A DNA stretch of 17,130 nt from assembly GCF_036402745.1 (NCBI RefSeq), contig NZ_DASWSJ010000050.1:1-17130 (forward strand), in the 5' to 3' direction. Source of the DNA: Actinophytocola sp036402745. GTDB taxonomy: Bacteria > Actinomycetota > Actinomycetes > Mycobacteriales > Pseudonocardiaceae. The notes beneath the pieces are model-generated. The model made no database searches and was not told where the DNA came from. It was given only the letters and a program-made list of their open reading frames with translations. Positions within the stretch are counted from its first letter, which is position 1; every line of letters begins with the position of its first letter. Made by a program: the position numbers and the translations under genes. Shown piece after piece: positions 7,334 to 14,295 of the stretch.

Positions 7334-8231
7334 CCAGTACCTCCACACGGGGCGCCAGGCGCCGGTAGGTGTCCAGGTCGACGTCGCCGGCGAGCGGGCC
7401 GGCGACCGCGGCGGCGGACAGCGCGACCGCGTCGGCGAGCCGCTCGGGCCAGGGCGTGCCCGCCGCGAGCCCGATCGCCAGCGCGGCCACGCACGCGTCG
7501 CCCGCGCCGGTCGGGTTGCCGTGCACCGGCTCGGGGCACGGCACCCGCCACGTCCCGTCGCCGGTCACCGCCAGCAGGCCGGCCGGGCCGAGCGACGCGA
7601 CGACCGCGCCGGCACCCCGCTCGCGCAGCCACCGCGCGGCGGCCGGCGGGTCGTCGATGCCGGTGGCCGCGGCCAGCTCGCCGGCGTTGGGCTTGACCAC
7701 CCGCGGGTGCGCGGCGAGACCGGCGACCAGCGGCCGGCCGGCGGTGTCCAGGATCGCCGGCGTTGCCGTCGCGCCGATCAGCTGCGCGTAGGCGTGGTCG
7801 GGCAGGCCGGGTGGCAGGCTTCCGGCCAGGACGACGACAGCCGCCCGCGTGGCGAGCGAGTGGTAGGTGGCGACGAACCGCGTCCAGTCCTCAACGGACA
7901 CTCGCGGACCCGGCTCGTTGAAGGCCGTGGCCACACCGTCCTCAGTGGACACGATGGTGACCGTGCGGCGGGCCGGCGCGTCGACGTCGACGAGCGCCTC
8001 CCGGATGCCCGCGGTGTCGAGCTCGGCCCGGATCGCGCGGCCGGTGTCGCCGCCGGCGAACCCGGTGACCAGCGTGTCGTGCCCCAGCGCGTGCAGAACC
8101 CGCGCCACGTTGACGCCCTTGCCGCCGGCCCGCGTGCCGCCCGGCTCGACCCGGTGCTCGGTGCCCGGAGCCAGGGTGGGCACGCGGTAGGTGACGTCGA
8201 GCGCCGCGTTCAGCGTGACGGTCAGGATCAC
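7314..8231 (-). CDS. PfkB-family phosphosugar kinase (1-phosphofructokinase/LacC type)
   Basis: This 305-aa ribokinase-fold enzyme uses ATP to phosphorylate a phosphosugar, giving the bisphosphate that the next gene's aldolase can cleave. It begins MILTVTLNAALDVTY, the FruK/LacC-type N-terminus. PfkB signature 1 is AGGKGVNVARVLHALG. Signature 2 is GNPTGAGDACVAALAIGLAAG, which includes the catalytic Asp of GAGD. GTG 8229-8231 was chosen because it overlaps the ROK stop as GTGA and puts the conserved N-terminus at residue 1; GTG 8246 would add five residues. The downstream 20-bp overlap with the aldolase suggests tight translational coupling. FruK, LacC and PfkB-type phosphofructokinase remain open possibilities. 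Confidence 0.85.
   Translation of the reverse strand: MILTVTLNAALDVTYRVPTLAPGTEHRVEPGGTRAGGKGVNVARVLHALGHDTLVTGFAGGDTGRAIRAELDTAGIREALVDVDAPARRTVTIVSTEDGVATAFNEPGPRVSVEDWTRFVATYHSLATRAAVVVLAGSLPPGLPDHAYAQLIGATATPAILDTAGRPLVAGLAAHPRVVKPNAGELAAATGIDDPPAAARWLRERGAGAVVASLGPAGLLAVTGDGTWRVPCPEPVHGNPTGAGDACVAALAIGLAAGTPWPERLADAVALSAAAVAGPLAGDVDLDTYRRLAPRVEVLDAHADR
7938..7950. repeat. GTCCACAGTGGAC motif, near copy
   Basis: GTCCTCAGTGGAC matches the motif at 12 of 13 positions, with the central A again on the plus strand. It lies inside the minus-strand PfkB gene. A weaker 11-of-13 copy is at 6977-6989 in the aldolase gene. Confidence 0.4.
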
Positions 8232-9130
8232 CCGACCGCCCGCCACGCCATGATCGCCGAGCCGATGCAGCCGGCGTTGTCACCGAGCGACGCGCGCACG
8301 ATCTTGGGCACCCGCTGGAACGTCATCCGGCCGACGAGCGCCGCGCGCAGCGGCACGAGCAGCGTGTCGCCGGACTCGGCCAGCCCGCCGCCGATCGCGA
8401 TGATCTCGGGCGCCAGCAACGTGATCGCCGTGGTCAGCGCGGTGGCGAGACCGTCGACCGCGCGCTCCCACACGGCCACCGCGACCGGGTCGCCGGCCCG
8501 CACGGCCTGCGCCACGTCGGCCGCGCGGGTGACCGGCCGGCCGCTGGCCTCGGCGTAGCGGCGGGCGATGAACGCCGCCGACGCGACGGTCTCGAGGCAG
8601 CCGCGGATGCCGCAGCCGCACACCGTCCCTTGTGGATCGACGACGATGTGGCCGATCTCGCCCGCGTAGCCGTCGGCGTCGAGCCGGTTGCCGTCGACCA
8701 GCACGGCGGCCGCGATGCCGGTGCCGATCGGCATGAACATCGCGTTCCGCACGCCGGTCGCCGCGCCGACGGTGAACTCGGCGAGCCCGCCGGTCCGCAC
8801 GTCGTGGCCGAGCGCCACCGGCATGCCGGCCGCCTCGGACAGCTGGGCGCGCAGCGGCAGCTCCCGCCAGCCGAGGTTGACCGCGGCCCGGGCGACGCCG
8901 TGCTCCTCGTCGATGATCCCGGGCGCCGCGACGCCGACGCCGCAGACCGTGGCCGGGCCGGCCTGGGCCCGCAGCTCGGTGATGAGCTCGACGATCTGGG
9001 AGACGTCGGCGCTGCCGTCCACGCGCCGGGTCGCGGTGCGATGGGTGTGGACGACGCGCAGGTCCTCGGCGACCAGCGCGGCCTTGATCGAGGTGCCGCC
9101 GACGTCGATGGCCGCGACGAGCCGGTCCAT
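8228..9130 (-). CDS. ROK-family sugar kinase
   Basis: This 300-aa ROK kinase is related to glucokinase, fructokinase and N-acetylmannosamine kinase. The ATP-binding loop is AIDVGGTSIKAALV near residues 7-20. The likely catalytic Asp is in ALGHDVRTGG. The full zinc motif is present: GEIGHIVVDPQG followed by CGCGIRGCLE, one His and three Cys. There is no N-terminal winged helix, so it is an enzyme and not a ROK repressor. GAAGGACG sits 4 bp ahead of ATG 9128-9130. It is first in an operon with PfkB (4-bp overlap) and aldolase, and is divergent from a DeoR regulator. If its substrate is a ketohexose, the three enzymes would take free sugar to triose phosphates without an isomerase. The exact sugar is unknown. 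Confidence 0.88.
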   Translation of the reverse strand: MDRLVAAIDVGGTSIKAALVAEDLRVVHTHRTATRRVDGSADVSQIVELITELRAQAGPATVCGVGVAAPGIIDEEHGVARAAVNLGWRELPLRAQLSEAAGMPVALGHDVRTGGLAEFTVGAATGVRNAMFMPIGTGIAAAVLVDGNRLDADGYAGEIGHIVVDPQGTVCGCGIRGCLETVASAAFIARRYAEASGRPVTRAADVAQAVRAGDPVAVAVWERAVDGLATALTTAITLLAPEIIAIGGGLAESGDTLLVPLRAALVGRMTFQRVPKIVRASLGDNAGCIGSAIMAWRAVG

Positions 9131-9170
9131 GTCACGTCCTTCGCAGGTAGTGGGGTTTACATTGCACCAT
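9131..9170. promoter_or_regulatory. Divergent control region between the sugar operon and deoR-type gene
   Basis: Only 40 bp separate the two starts. On the plus strand, TACATT at 9158-9163 (4 of 6 to TATAAT, fitting TAnnnT) ends seven bases before GTG 9171, which suggests a leaderless DeoR transcript. The ROK ribosome site is on the other strand at the left end. I see no clear inverted repeat, but any operator here would control both directions. Confidence 0.45.
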
Positions 9171-9956
9171 GTGGATCGCTACGAACGGCTGAGCACCCTG
9201 CTGGACCTGCTGGGGCAGCGCGGCAAGGTCGATGTGGACGACCTGGCCGCCGAGCTGGACGTGTCCGCCGCCACGATCCGCCGCGATCTCGATCATCTCG
9301 CCGAGCAGCAGCTGCTGACCAGGACCCGCGGCGGCGCGGTGGCCAACAACGTCGCCTACGACCTGCCGCTGCGCTACAAGACCGCCCGGCACGCGTCGGA
9401 GAAGGAGCGCATCGGCCGGGGCGCGGCGGCGCTCGTGTCGCGCGGCGGCGTGGTCGGCCTGAACGGCGGCACGACGACGACCGAGATCGCCCGCGCGCTG
9501 GCGATCCGCCCGGACCTGGCGACCCCGGCCGACGAGCCGGCGCTGACGATCGTCACGAACGCGCTCAACATCGCCGGCGAGCTGGCGGTGCGGCCGCACG
9601 TGAAGATCGTGGTGACCGGAGGAGTGGCGCGGACGCAGTCGTTCGAGCTGACCGGGCCGCTCGCCACCCGGATCCTGGGCGAGATCACGATGGACACGGT
9701 GTTCCTCGGCGTGGACGCGATCGACCCGGTGCACGGGGCGTACGCGCACCACGAGGGGGAGGCCAGCATCAACCGGCTGATGGCCGACCGGGCGCGGCAG
9801 ATCGTGGTGGCGGCGGACAGTTCGAAGCTGGGTCGGTACGCGTTCGCCCAGATCTGCCCGACGTCGTCGATCGACCTGCTGATCACCGACGACGCCGTGC
9901 CGGAGGACCTGGTGAAGGCCTTCGAGGCCGAGGGTGTGACGGTCCAGACCGTGTGA
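9171..9956 (+). CDS. DeoR-family transcriptional regulator
   Basis: This 261-aa sugar-phosphate-responsive repressor begins MDRYERLSTLLDLLGQRGKV. The HTH is at about residues 21-45 (DVDDLAAELDVSAATIRRDL), followed by LTRTRGGAV, the usual DeoR wing. The C-terminal DeoRC sensor domain shows LNGGTTTTEIA, then IVTNALNIA, then VTGGVARTQSFEL, and finally VVAADSSKLGRYAFA. These glycine-rich loops bind a phosphorylated sugar in characterised members. GTG 9171 was chosen because the conserved N-terminus begins exactly there and a -10-like hexamer ends seven bases before it. No Shine-Dalgarno sequence is obvious. By position it should control the divergent ROK-PfkB-aldolase operon, probably responding to a ketohexose phosphate. 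Family is sure; target and inducer are inferred. Confidence 0.9.
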   Translation: MDRYERLSTLLDLLGQRGKVDVDDLAAELDVSAATIRRDLDHLAEQQLLTRTRGGAVANNVAYDLPLRYKTARHASEKERIGRGAAALVSRGGVVGLNGGTTTTEIARALAIRPDLATPADEPALTIVTNALNIAGELAVRPHVKIVVTGGVARTQSFELTGPLATRILGEITMDTVFLGVDAIDPVHGAYAHHEGEASINRLMADRARQIVVAADSSKLGRYAFAQICPTSSIDLLITDDAVPEDLVKAFEAEGVTVQTV

Positions 9957-10059
9957 GGCCGTGTCCGTACATCTCCACGCTCACCACGACGGGCAGGTGC
10001 GGGTGCCGTTCGGCCGATCGAACTGGTCGCCGTCGCCGAATTTCTGGCCGCCGGTGATC

Positions 10060-10107
10060 AAGAATTCCGGGGCGGCGGTTTTCGTTGACGCCCGGAATTC
10101 TTCCGGG
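10060..10107 (+). other. Two mutually exclusive hairpins in the leader between deoR and the lectin gene
   Basis: AAGAATTCCGGG (10060-10071) pairs perfectly with CCCGGAATTCTT (10091-10102), a 12-bp stem with a 19-nt loop. The same right arm starts another perfect hairpin, CCCGGAA-ttc-TTCCGGG (10091-10107), with a 7-bp stem. TTCCGGG thus occurs on both sides and competes for one CCCGGAA. This could be a terminator for the DeoR gene or a switching leader for the lectin gene. No known riboswitch was recognised. Confidence 0.5.
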
Positions 10108-10135
10108 TAGCATGAGTCCGCTTTACTGGGGCCGA

Positions 10136-10156
10136 CTTCCACGCGAAGTGTGGAAG
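10136..10156 (+). terminator. Hairpin followed by a short T-run, possible terminator or attenuator
   Basis: CTTCCAC (10136-10142) and GTGGAAG (10150-10156) form a perfect 7-bp stem with a 7-nt loop, followed by GTTTTC. The T-run is short. It may end DeoR transcripts, or attenuate the lectin gene whose GTG is 91 bp further on. Confidence 0.35.
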
Positions 10157-10247
10157 GTTTTCTGGGGAGACGCGCCGGGTGCGCGGTATTTGCCGCGATC
10201 AATTATGCGGCTTGGCCGCGCGCGTGCACGCGTCGGGAAGGTATTCC

Positions 10248-10811
10248 GTGAGAAGAATCAGATCGGCGCTCGTTGTGCTTTTTCTGTGCACGGGCGCGGT
10301 ACTTGCCGGGTCGCCGGCGGGCGCATCGGCGGGTGGGAGTGAGGTCACGGCGTTGCGAGCGGCGCAGGTCGCGGCTGGTCCGTACTTCCTCCAGTTCAAC
10401 CACTCCGGGAGGTGTCTGGACAACCCGGGTCCGACGACGGCCAACGTCCAGCTCGACCAGTGGAACTGTCTGGCCCAGACGAACGAGTACTGGTACCTGG
10501 ACTACGTTTTCACCGACGCGGGAGGTTTCGACTTCTTCCGCGTCCGGAATGCGTACAGCGGCAAATGTGTGAATGTGGCCGGCGGTAGCAGCGCGAACAG
10601 TGCCGCGATCATTCAGTATCCGTGCGGGAGCTACAATAACGAGTATTTCGTGTTCTGGTCCGACGGTAGTGTGCCGAGTGGCTATTTCTGGGTCCAGGCC
10701 TATCACAGCGGCAAGGTGCTCAACATCCAGGGCGGCTCGACCGCCAATGGTGCCAAGGCGATCCAGTACACCCGGTGTTACTGCGCCAACGAGTACGTGG
10801 CTCTCACCTGA
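10248..10811 (+). CDS. Secreted ricin-type beta-trefoil lectin domain protein
   Basis: This 187-aa exported protein is little more than one RICIN domain. GTG 10248 follows GGGAAGG (10235-10241) by 6 bp and gives a clean Sec signal: MRRIRSALVV, a hydrophobic core, then a likely cut after Ala28 (AGASA). The lipobox is not satisfied at Cys14 (LFLC). The mature part has three trefoil repeats. The first is SGRCLDN ending QLDQWNC and NEYW, the second SGKCVNV ending IIQYPC and NEYF, and the third SGKVLNI ending AIQYTRC and NEYV. The third lacks the first Cys of the pair, so that disulphide is missing. Such domains bind galactose or related glycans outside the cell; no catalytic domain is attached. 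Two sampled lines gave about 55-58% GC, the lowest counted here. It has no operon partner and ends at a strong terminator. Confidence 0.85.
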   Translation: MRRIRSALVVLFLCTGAVLAGSPAGASAGGSEVTALRAAQVAAGPYFLQFNHSGRCLDNPGPTTANVQLDQWNCLAQTNEYWYLDYVFTDAGGFDFFRVRNAYSGKCVNVAGGSSANSAAIIQYPCGSYNNEYFVFWSDGSVPSGYFWVQAYHSGKVLNIQGGSTANGAKAIQYTRCYCANEYVALT

Positions 10812-10826
10812 CCTGGGAAGGCGAGG

Positions 10827-10857
10827 ACGGTAGGAGCCGGCGGTCGGCTCCTACCGT
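10827..10857. terminator. Strong, probably bidirectional terminator
   Basis: ACGGTAGGAGCCG (10827-10839) pairs perfectly with CGGCTCCTACCGT (10845-10857), a 13-bp stem with a 5-nt loop. It lies 16 bp after the lectin stop and 98 bp beyond the stop of the converging TetR gene. It can serve both directions. No long T-run follows, as is usual in high-GC actinobacteria. Confidence 0.85.
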
Positions 10858-10954
10858 TTCCGTCAGTGCGGTTGGGTGCGGTACAGGGCGCGCGGCAGGG
10901 CGATCTCGGCTGGGCACGACCAGCACCCAGCCGCGTCTCATTTCCGCGGGACAG

Positions 10955-11566
10955 TCAGGCTCTGTGGCCCAGCATGCTCAGCACCAGCTCCGCGTACTGG
11001 CGGCCCAGCACCGTCGGCGAGGGCTTGCTCGAGGGGGAGTACCAGCGGGCCACGTCGACGCCGAGGGAGAGCACTGCTCTTGCCGCGGTGCGGATGTCCG
11101 GGACTGTGAACACCGATCCCTCGACACCGCGGGTGATCAGGTCGCGGACCAGCTGCTCCGTCCGTCGCCTCAGGTCGGCTACCACCTCGTAGTCCGCCGG
11201 GGGCAGGGCGGCCAGCTCGTGCTGGACCACGCGGGCGACCACGTGCCGCTTCGCGTGCCAGGCAACGAACTTCTCGACCATCGTGCGCATCGCGCCGACC
11301 GGGTCGGGGTCCGCGGCGATGATCGACTCGATCATCACCAGCATGCGCTCGTGGCCACCGCGGCTGATCGCGAACAGCACCGCCGACTTTGCCGGGAAGT
11401 GCACGTACAGCGCCGCCGGGCTCATCCCGGCCGCGGTCGCGATGTCGCGCGTCGTCGTGGCGTGGTAGCCGCGTTCGGCGAACGACTCGACGGCCGCTGC
11501 CATCAGCCGGCGCGCCGCCTCCGGGCGGACGTCCGGCCACAGCTCGTCGGGCAGCGCCCGGGTCAC
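10955..11566 (-). CDS. TetR-family transcriptional regulator of the acyl-CoA operon
   Basis: This 203-aa protein has the TetR N-terminal DNA-binding domain. It includes RRLMAAAVESFAERGYHATT, the HTH TTTRDIATAAGMSPAALYVHF at about residues 37-57, and PAKSAVLFAI. The rest is a helical ligand domain (AMRTMVEKFVAWHAKRHVVARV, then LRRRTEQLVRDLI). GTG 11564-11566 overlaps the upstream dehydrogenase stop as GTGA. It is the last gene of a five-gene operon with SDR, MaoC and two acyl-CoA dehydrogenases, so a product-sensing repressor is the natural guess. KstR2-type regulators in mycobacteria sense CoA-thioester intermediates, and the operator ahead of this operon resembles their sites. That parallel is inference; no ligand can be named. 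Confidence 0.87.
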   Translation of the reverse strand: MTRALPDELWPDVRPEAARRLMAAAVESFAERGYHATTTRDIATAAGMSPAALYVHFPAKSAVLFAISRGGHERMLVMIESIIAADPDPVGAMRTMVEKFVAWHAKRHVVARVVQHELAALPPADYEVVADLRRRTEQLVRDLITRGVEGSVFTVPDIRTAARAVLSLGVDVARWYSPSSKPSPTVLGRQYAELVLSMLGHRA

Positions 11567-12669
11567 GCCGGTCCGGGCAGGTCGACGAGCGGCGCGAGCA
11601 ACGCGCGATGCCGGCCCGGCGTGCCGAGCGCGATCTGGTCCGCCTTGGCCCGCTTGAGGTACAGGTGCGCGGGGTGCTCCCACGTCATGCCGATGCCGCC
11701 GTGCAGCTGCACGCACTCCTCGGCCGCGTGCACGGCGACCGTCGAGCACAGCGAGTTCGCGAGGCTCGCGGCGAGCCGCCCCTCGTCCCCGACGCCACCG
11801 GTGTCCGCCGCGTGCCGGGCGGCCGCGCGGGCCAGCGCCAGCTCCTGCCACAGGTCCGCGAGCCGGTGCTTGAGCGCCTGGAACGAGCCGACCGCCCGGC
11901 CGAACTGGTGCCGCTCCTTGAGGTAGGCCACCGTTGTCGCCACGCACCACTCGGCGAGACCCACCTGCTCGGACGCCAGCAGCCCCGCCGCGGTCCACAG
12001 TGCACCATCCACAGCGGACTCGGCGTCACCACTGAGCACAGTGGACGTCGCGCCGTCGAACGACACGTCCGCGATCGGCCGGGTGAGGTCCAGCGACACC
12101 ACCGGCGTCACCGTGACGCCGGCCTGGTCGACCGGCACCGCGTGCAGCTGCGCGCCACCCTGGCCGATGGCCGGCACGACCAGCACGTCCGCGGCACCCG
12201 CGTCGGCCACCGAGCGGACCTGGCCGCGCAGCACGGAACCGTCCGCGTGCACGGTGGACGGGAACGCCGAGCCCGGGGCGGCGGCGAGGGACACAGCCAG
12301 CGCGCCGACCGACCGGCCCGCGCCGAGCTGTTCGAGCAGTTCCCGCACCGCGTCGGTCGACTCGCAGCCCAGCAGCGCCGTCGTGGCCAGCACCGCGCTG
12401 CCCAGGAACGGCACCGGCGCGACGAACCGGCCGAGCTCCTCCATCACCACCGCGGTCTCCCGGGTGGACGCGCCCTGCCCGCCGAGTTCCTCCGGCACGT
12501 GCAGCGAGCCGACGCCGAGCTCGCCGGTGAGCGTGCGCCACAGGTCGAGGTCGAGTGGCTTGTCGGTCTCGCAGCGGGCCAGGATGCTCGCCGGCTGCGC
12601 GCGGTCGGTCAGCAGGTCGCGGACGCTCGCCCGGAGCTGGTCCTCGATGTCGGTGTAGAGCAGGTTCAC
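11563..12669 (-). CDS. Acyl-CoA dehydrogenase, non-catalytic-type partner subunit
   Basis: This 368-aa protein has the acyl-CoA dehydrogenase fold: HVPEELGGQGASTRETAVVMEELG near the N-terminus, then YLKERHQFGRAVGSFQALKHRLAD, then EECVQLHGGIGMTWEHPAHLYLKRA. The FAD-contacting QLHGGIG is at residues 321-327. At the position where the catalytic Glu normally stands, the sequence reads IALGTPG, so that acid is absent. In actinobacterial alpha2beta2 dehydrogenases (FadE28-FadE29 type), one subunit supplies the catalytic Glu and the other the QLHGG segment. This protein fits the second role. GTG 12667-12669 overlaps the upstream subunit's stop by 4 bp, consistent with matched synthesis. It probably forms a heterotetramer with the 390-aa subunit; the substrate may be a bulky or ring-bearing acyl-CoA. 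Confidence 0.85.
   Translation of the reverse strand: MNLLYTDIEDQLRASVRDLLTDRAQPASILARCETDKPLDLDLWRTLTGELGVGSLHVPEELGGQGASTRETAVVMEELGRFVAPVPFLGSAVLATTALLGCESTDAVRELLEQLGAGRSVGALAVSLAAAPGSAFPSTVHADGSVLRGQVRSVADAGAADVLVVPAIGQGGAQLHAVPVDQAGVTVTPVVSLDLTRPIADVSFDGATSTVLSGDAESAVDGALWTAAGLLASEQVGLAEWCVATTVAYLKERHQFGRAVGSFQALKHRLADLWQELALARAAARHAADTGGVGDEGRLAASLANSLCSTVAVHAAEECVQLHGGIGMTWEHPAHLYLKRAKADQIALGTPGRHRALLAPLVDLPGPA
11993..12005. repeat. GTCCACAGTGGAC motif, cluster of near copies
   Basis: GTCCACAGTGCAC at 11993-12005 matches at 12 of 13 positions. Two weaker 11-of-13 copies follow, at 12007-12019 and 12034-12046. All three have the central A on the plus strand, within about 55 bp of one coding region. 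Confidence 0.4.
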
Positions 12670-13838
12670 CGCGGCAGGTCCTTCCACGCGACCTTCGTGT
12701 CGACCCGCGCCTCGGCGGGCAGCCCGAGCACGCGCTCGGCGATGATGTTGCGCAGCACCTCGGAGGTGCCACCCTCGATCGAGTTGCCCTTGGCCCGCAG
12801 GTAGCGGTACCCGGGCTCGCGGCCGGTGAAGTCCACCTGGTCCGGCCGGCGCAGCGTCCAGTCGTCGTAGCGCAGGCCCTCCTCGCCGATGATCTCCACC
12901 TCGAGCCCGGACAGCTGCTGGGACAGCCGGGCGAACGCGAGCTTCATCGCCGAGCCCTCGGGACCGGGCGAGCCGACCGCGAGCTGCTGGCGCAGCCGGA
13001 TCCCGGCCAGCCGCAACGCCTCGGCCTGCACCCACAGCTCCAGCAGCCGGTCGTGCAGCTCCGGCGTCCGCTTGTCCGGGTGCGACCGCCAGGTCTCGGC
13101 GACCACGCCGATCATGCCGCCCTCGCGCGGGGTGGGCCGGCCGCCGATCGCGACGCGCTCGTTCATCAGCGTGGTCTGCGCGACCCGCCAGCCGTCGCCG
13201 ACCTCGCCGAGCCGGTCCGAGTCCGGGATCCACGCGTCGGTCAGGAAGACCTCGTTGAACTCCGCCTCGCCGGTGATCTGGCGCAGCGGCCGGACCTCGA
13301 CGCCCGGGTCGGTCATGTCGAGCACGAAGTACGACAGGCCGGCGTGCTTGGGGACGTCCGGGTCGGTGCGGGCGAGGAGGATCGCCCAGCGGGCGGTGTG
13401 CGCGCTGGACGTCCACACCTTCTGGCCGGTCACCCGCCAGCCGTCCCCGTCGCGGACGGCCCTGGTGCCCGCGGCGGCGAGGTCGGAGCCCGCGCCGGGC
13501 TCGGAGAACAGCTGGCACCACACCTCCTCGCCGGTCCACAGTGGACGAAGGAGGCGTTGCTTCTGCTCGCCGGTGCCGAACGCGAGGATCGTCGGCGCGG
13601 CCATGCCGAGCCCGATGCCGATCTTGCGCGGGTCGTTGTCCGGCGCGCCGGCCAGCTCCTCCTCGATCACCGTCTGCAGCTCGCGCGCGAGGCCGAGCCC
13701 GCCGAGCCCGACGGGGAAGTGGACCCAGGCGAGGCCGGCGTCGAACCGGGCCCGCAGGTAGTCGAGCCGGTCGATGATGGCCGGGTCGTTGGCGGCCAGG
13801 AACTCACGGGCGCGCTCGCGCAGCTCGTCGGGGCTCAT
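12666..13838 (-). CDS. Acyl-CoA dehydrogenase, catalytic-Glu subunit
   Basis: This 390-aa protein carries PVGLGGLGLARELQTVIEEEL in the N-terminal helical part. The FAD signature LFSEPGAGSDLAAAG is near residues 111-125, followed by GWRVTGQKVWTSSAHTARW. Near the C-terminus, SIEGGTSEVLRNIIAERVLGLP places the likely catalytic base at Glu355. The QLHGG segment is missing: the equivalent region reads LSGLEVEIIGEEGL. This is the mirror image of the 368-aa partner, which has QLHGG but no Glu. Together they would make complete FAD sites at a subunit interface. ATG 13836-13838 overlaps the MaoC stop as ATGA. It would oxidise an acyl-CoA at the alpha-beta bond, passing electrons to an electron-transfer flavoprotein not found here. 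Confidence 0.88.
   Translation of the reverse strand: MSPDELRERAREFLAANDPAIIDRLDYLRARFDAGLAWVHFPVGLGGLGLARELQTVIEEELAGAPDNDPRKIGIGLGMAAPTILAFGTGEQKQRLLRPLWTGEEVWCQLFSEPGAGSDLAAAGTRAVRDGDGWRVTGQKVWTSSAHTARWAILLARTDPDVPKHAGLSYFVLDMTDPGVEVRPLRQITGEAEFNEVFLTDAWIPDSDRLGEVGDGWRVAQTTLMNERVAIGGRPTPREGGMIGVVAETWRSHPDKRTPELHDRLLELWVQAEALRLAGIRLRQQLAVGSPGPEGSAMKLAFARLSQQLSGLEVEIIGEEGLRYDDWTLRRPDQVDFTGREPGYRYLRAKGNSIEGGTSEVLRNIIAERVLGLPAEARVDTKVAWKDLPR
13534..13546. repeat. GTCCACAGTGGAC motif, exact copy 2
   Basis: This exact 13-bp copy lies inside the minus-strand acyl-CoA dehydrogenase gene. The central A is on the plus strand although the gene reads the other way, so the orientation does not follow the gene. 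Confidence 0.6.
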
Positions 13839-14287
13839 CGGAGGTACAGCACGATCGACTCGGCGACGCAGGCCGGCTTGTCGTTGCCGTCGATCTCGAC
13901 GGTGTGGCGGACGGTCACCTGCTTGCCCTCCGGCCGGTCGGTGACGTCGACGATCTCGATGCCGATGCGCACCCGCGAGCCGACGGGCACGACCGACGGG
14001 AAGCGGACCTTGTTGAGGCCGTAGTTGATGCCCATCGTGACGTTGTCGACCTGGAAGATCTGCTTGGCCAGCATCGGGATCAGCGAGAGCGTGAGGTAAC
14101 CGTGGGCGATCGTGGTGCCGAACGGGCCGTCCTTGGCGCGGCCGGCGTCGACGTGGATCCACTGGTGGTCGCCGGTGGCGTCGGCGAACTGGTCGATGCG
14201 GTCCTGGGTGACCTCGAGCCAGTCGCCGTGGCCGAGGTGCTCGCCCTTGGCCGCGCTGAGCTCGTCGAGGTCGGCGAAGATACGCAT
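13835..14287 (-). CDS. MaoC-like enoyl-CoA hydratase
   Basis: This 150-aa single hot-dog-fold protein has the R-hydratase active site FADATGDHQWIHVD, with likely catalytic Asp40 and His45. It is followed by GTTIAHGYLTLSLIP, typical of MaoC family members that hydrate a trans-2-enoyl-CoA to (R)-3-hydroxyacyl-CoA. A late strand reads NYGLNKVRFPSVVPVGSRV. AGGAG lies 4 bp before ATG 14285-14287, and 8 bases separate it from the SDR stop. Its stop overlaps the start of the first dehydrogenase subunit. In this operon it would act between the dehydrogenase and the SDR. An alternative is a (R)-hydratase in polyketide or polyhydroxyalkanoate metabolism. Confidence 0.88.
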   Translation of the reverse strand: MRIFADLDELSAAKGEHLGHGDWLEVTQDRIDQFADATGDHQWIHVDAGRAKDGPFGTTIAHGYLTLSLIPMLAKQIFQVDNVTMGINYGLNKVRFPSVVPVGSRVRIGIEIVDVTDRPEGKQVTVRHTVEIDGNDKPACVAESIVLYLR

Positions 14288-14295
14288 GCTGCTCC

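Noticed and set aside
8630..9170. N-terminal extension of the DeoR reading frame
   Set aside because: The frame is open far upstream, opposite the ROK kinase gene, but the family N-terminus (MDRYERLSTLL) begins at 9171.
11567..11998. Upstream extension of the TetR reading frame
   Set aside because: The added part lies opposite frames of the dehydrogenase gene and has no HTH-like content; the GTGA overlap at 11563-11566 gives the natural start.
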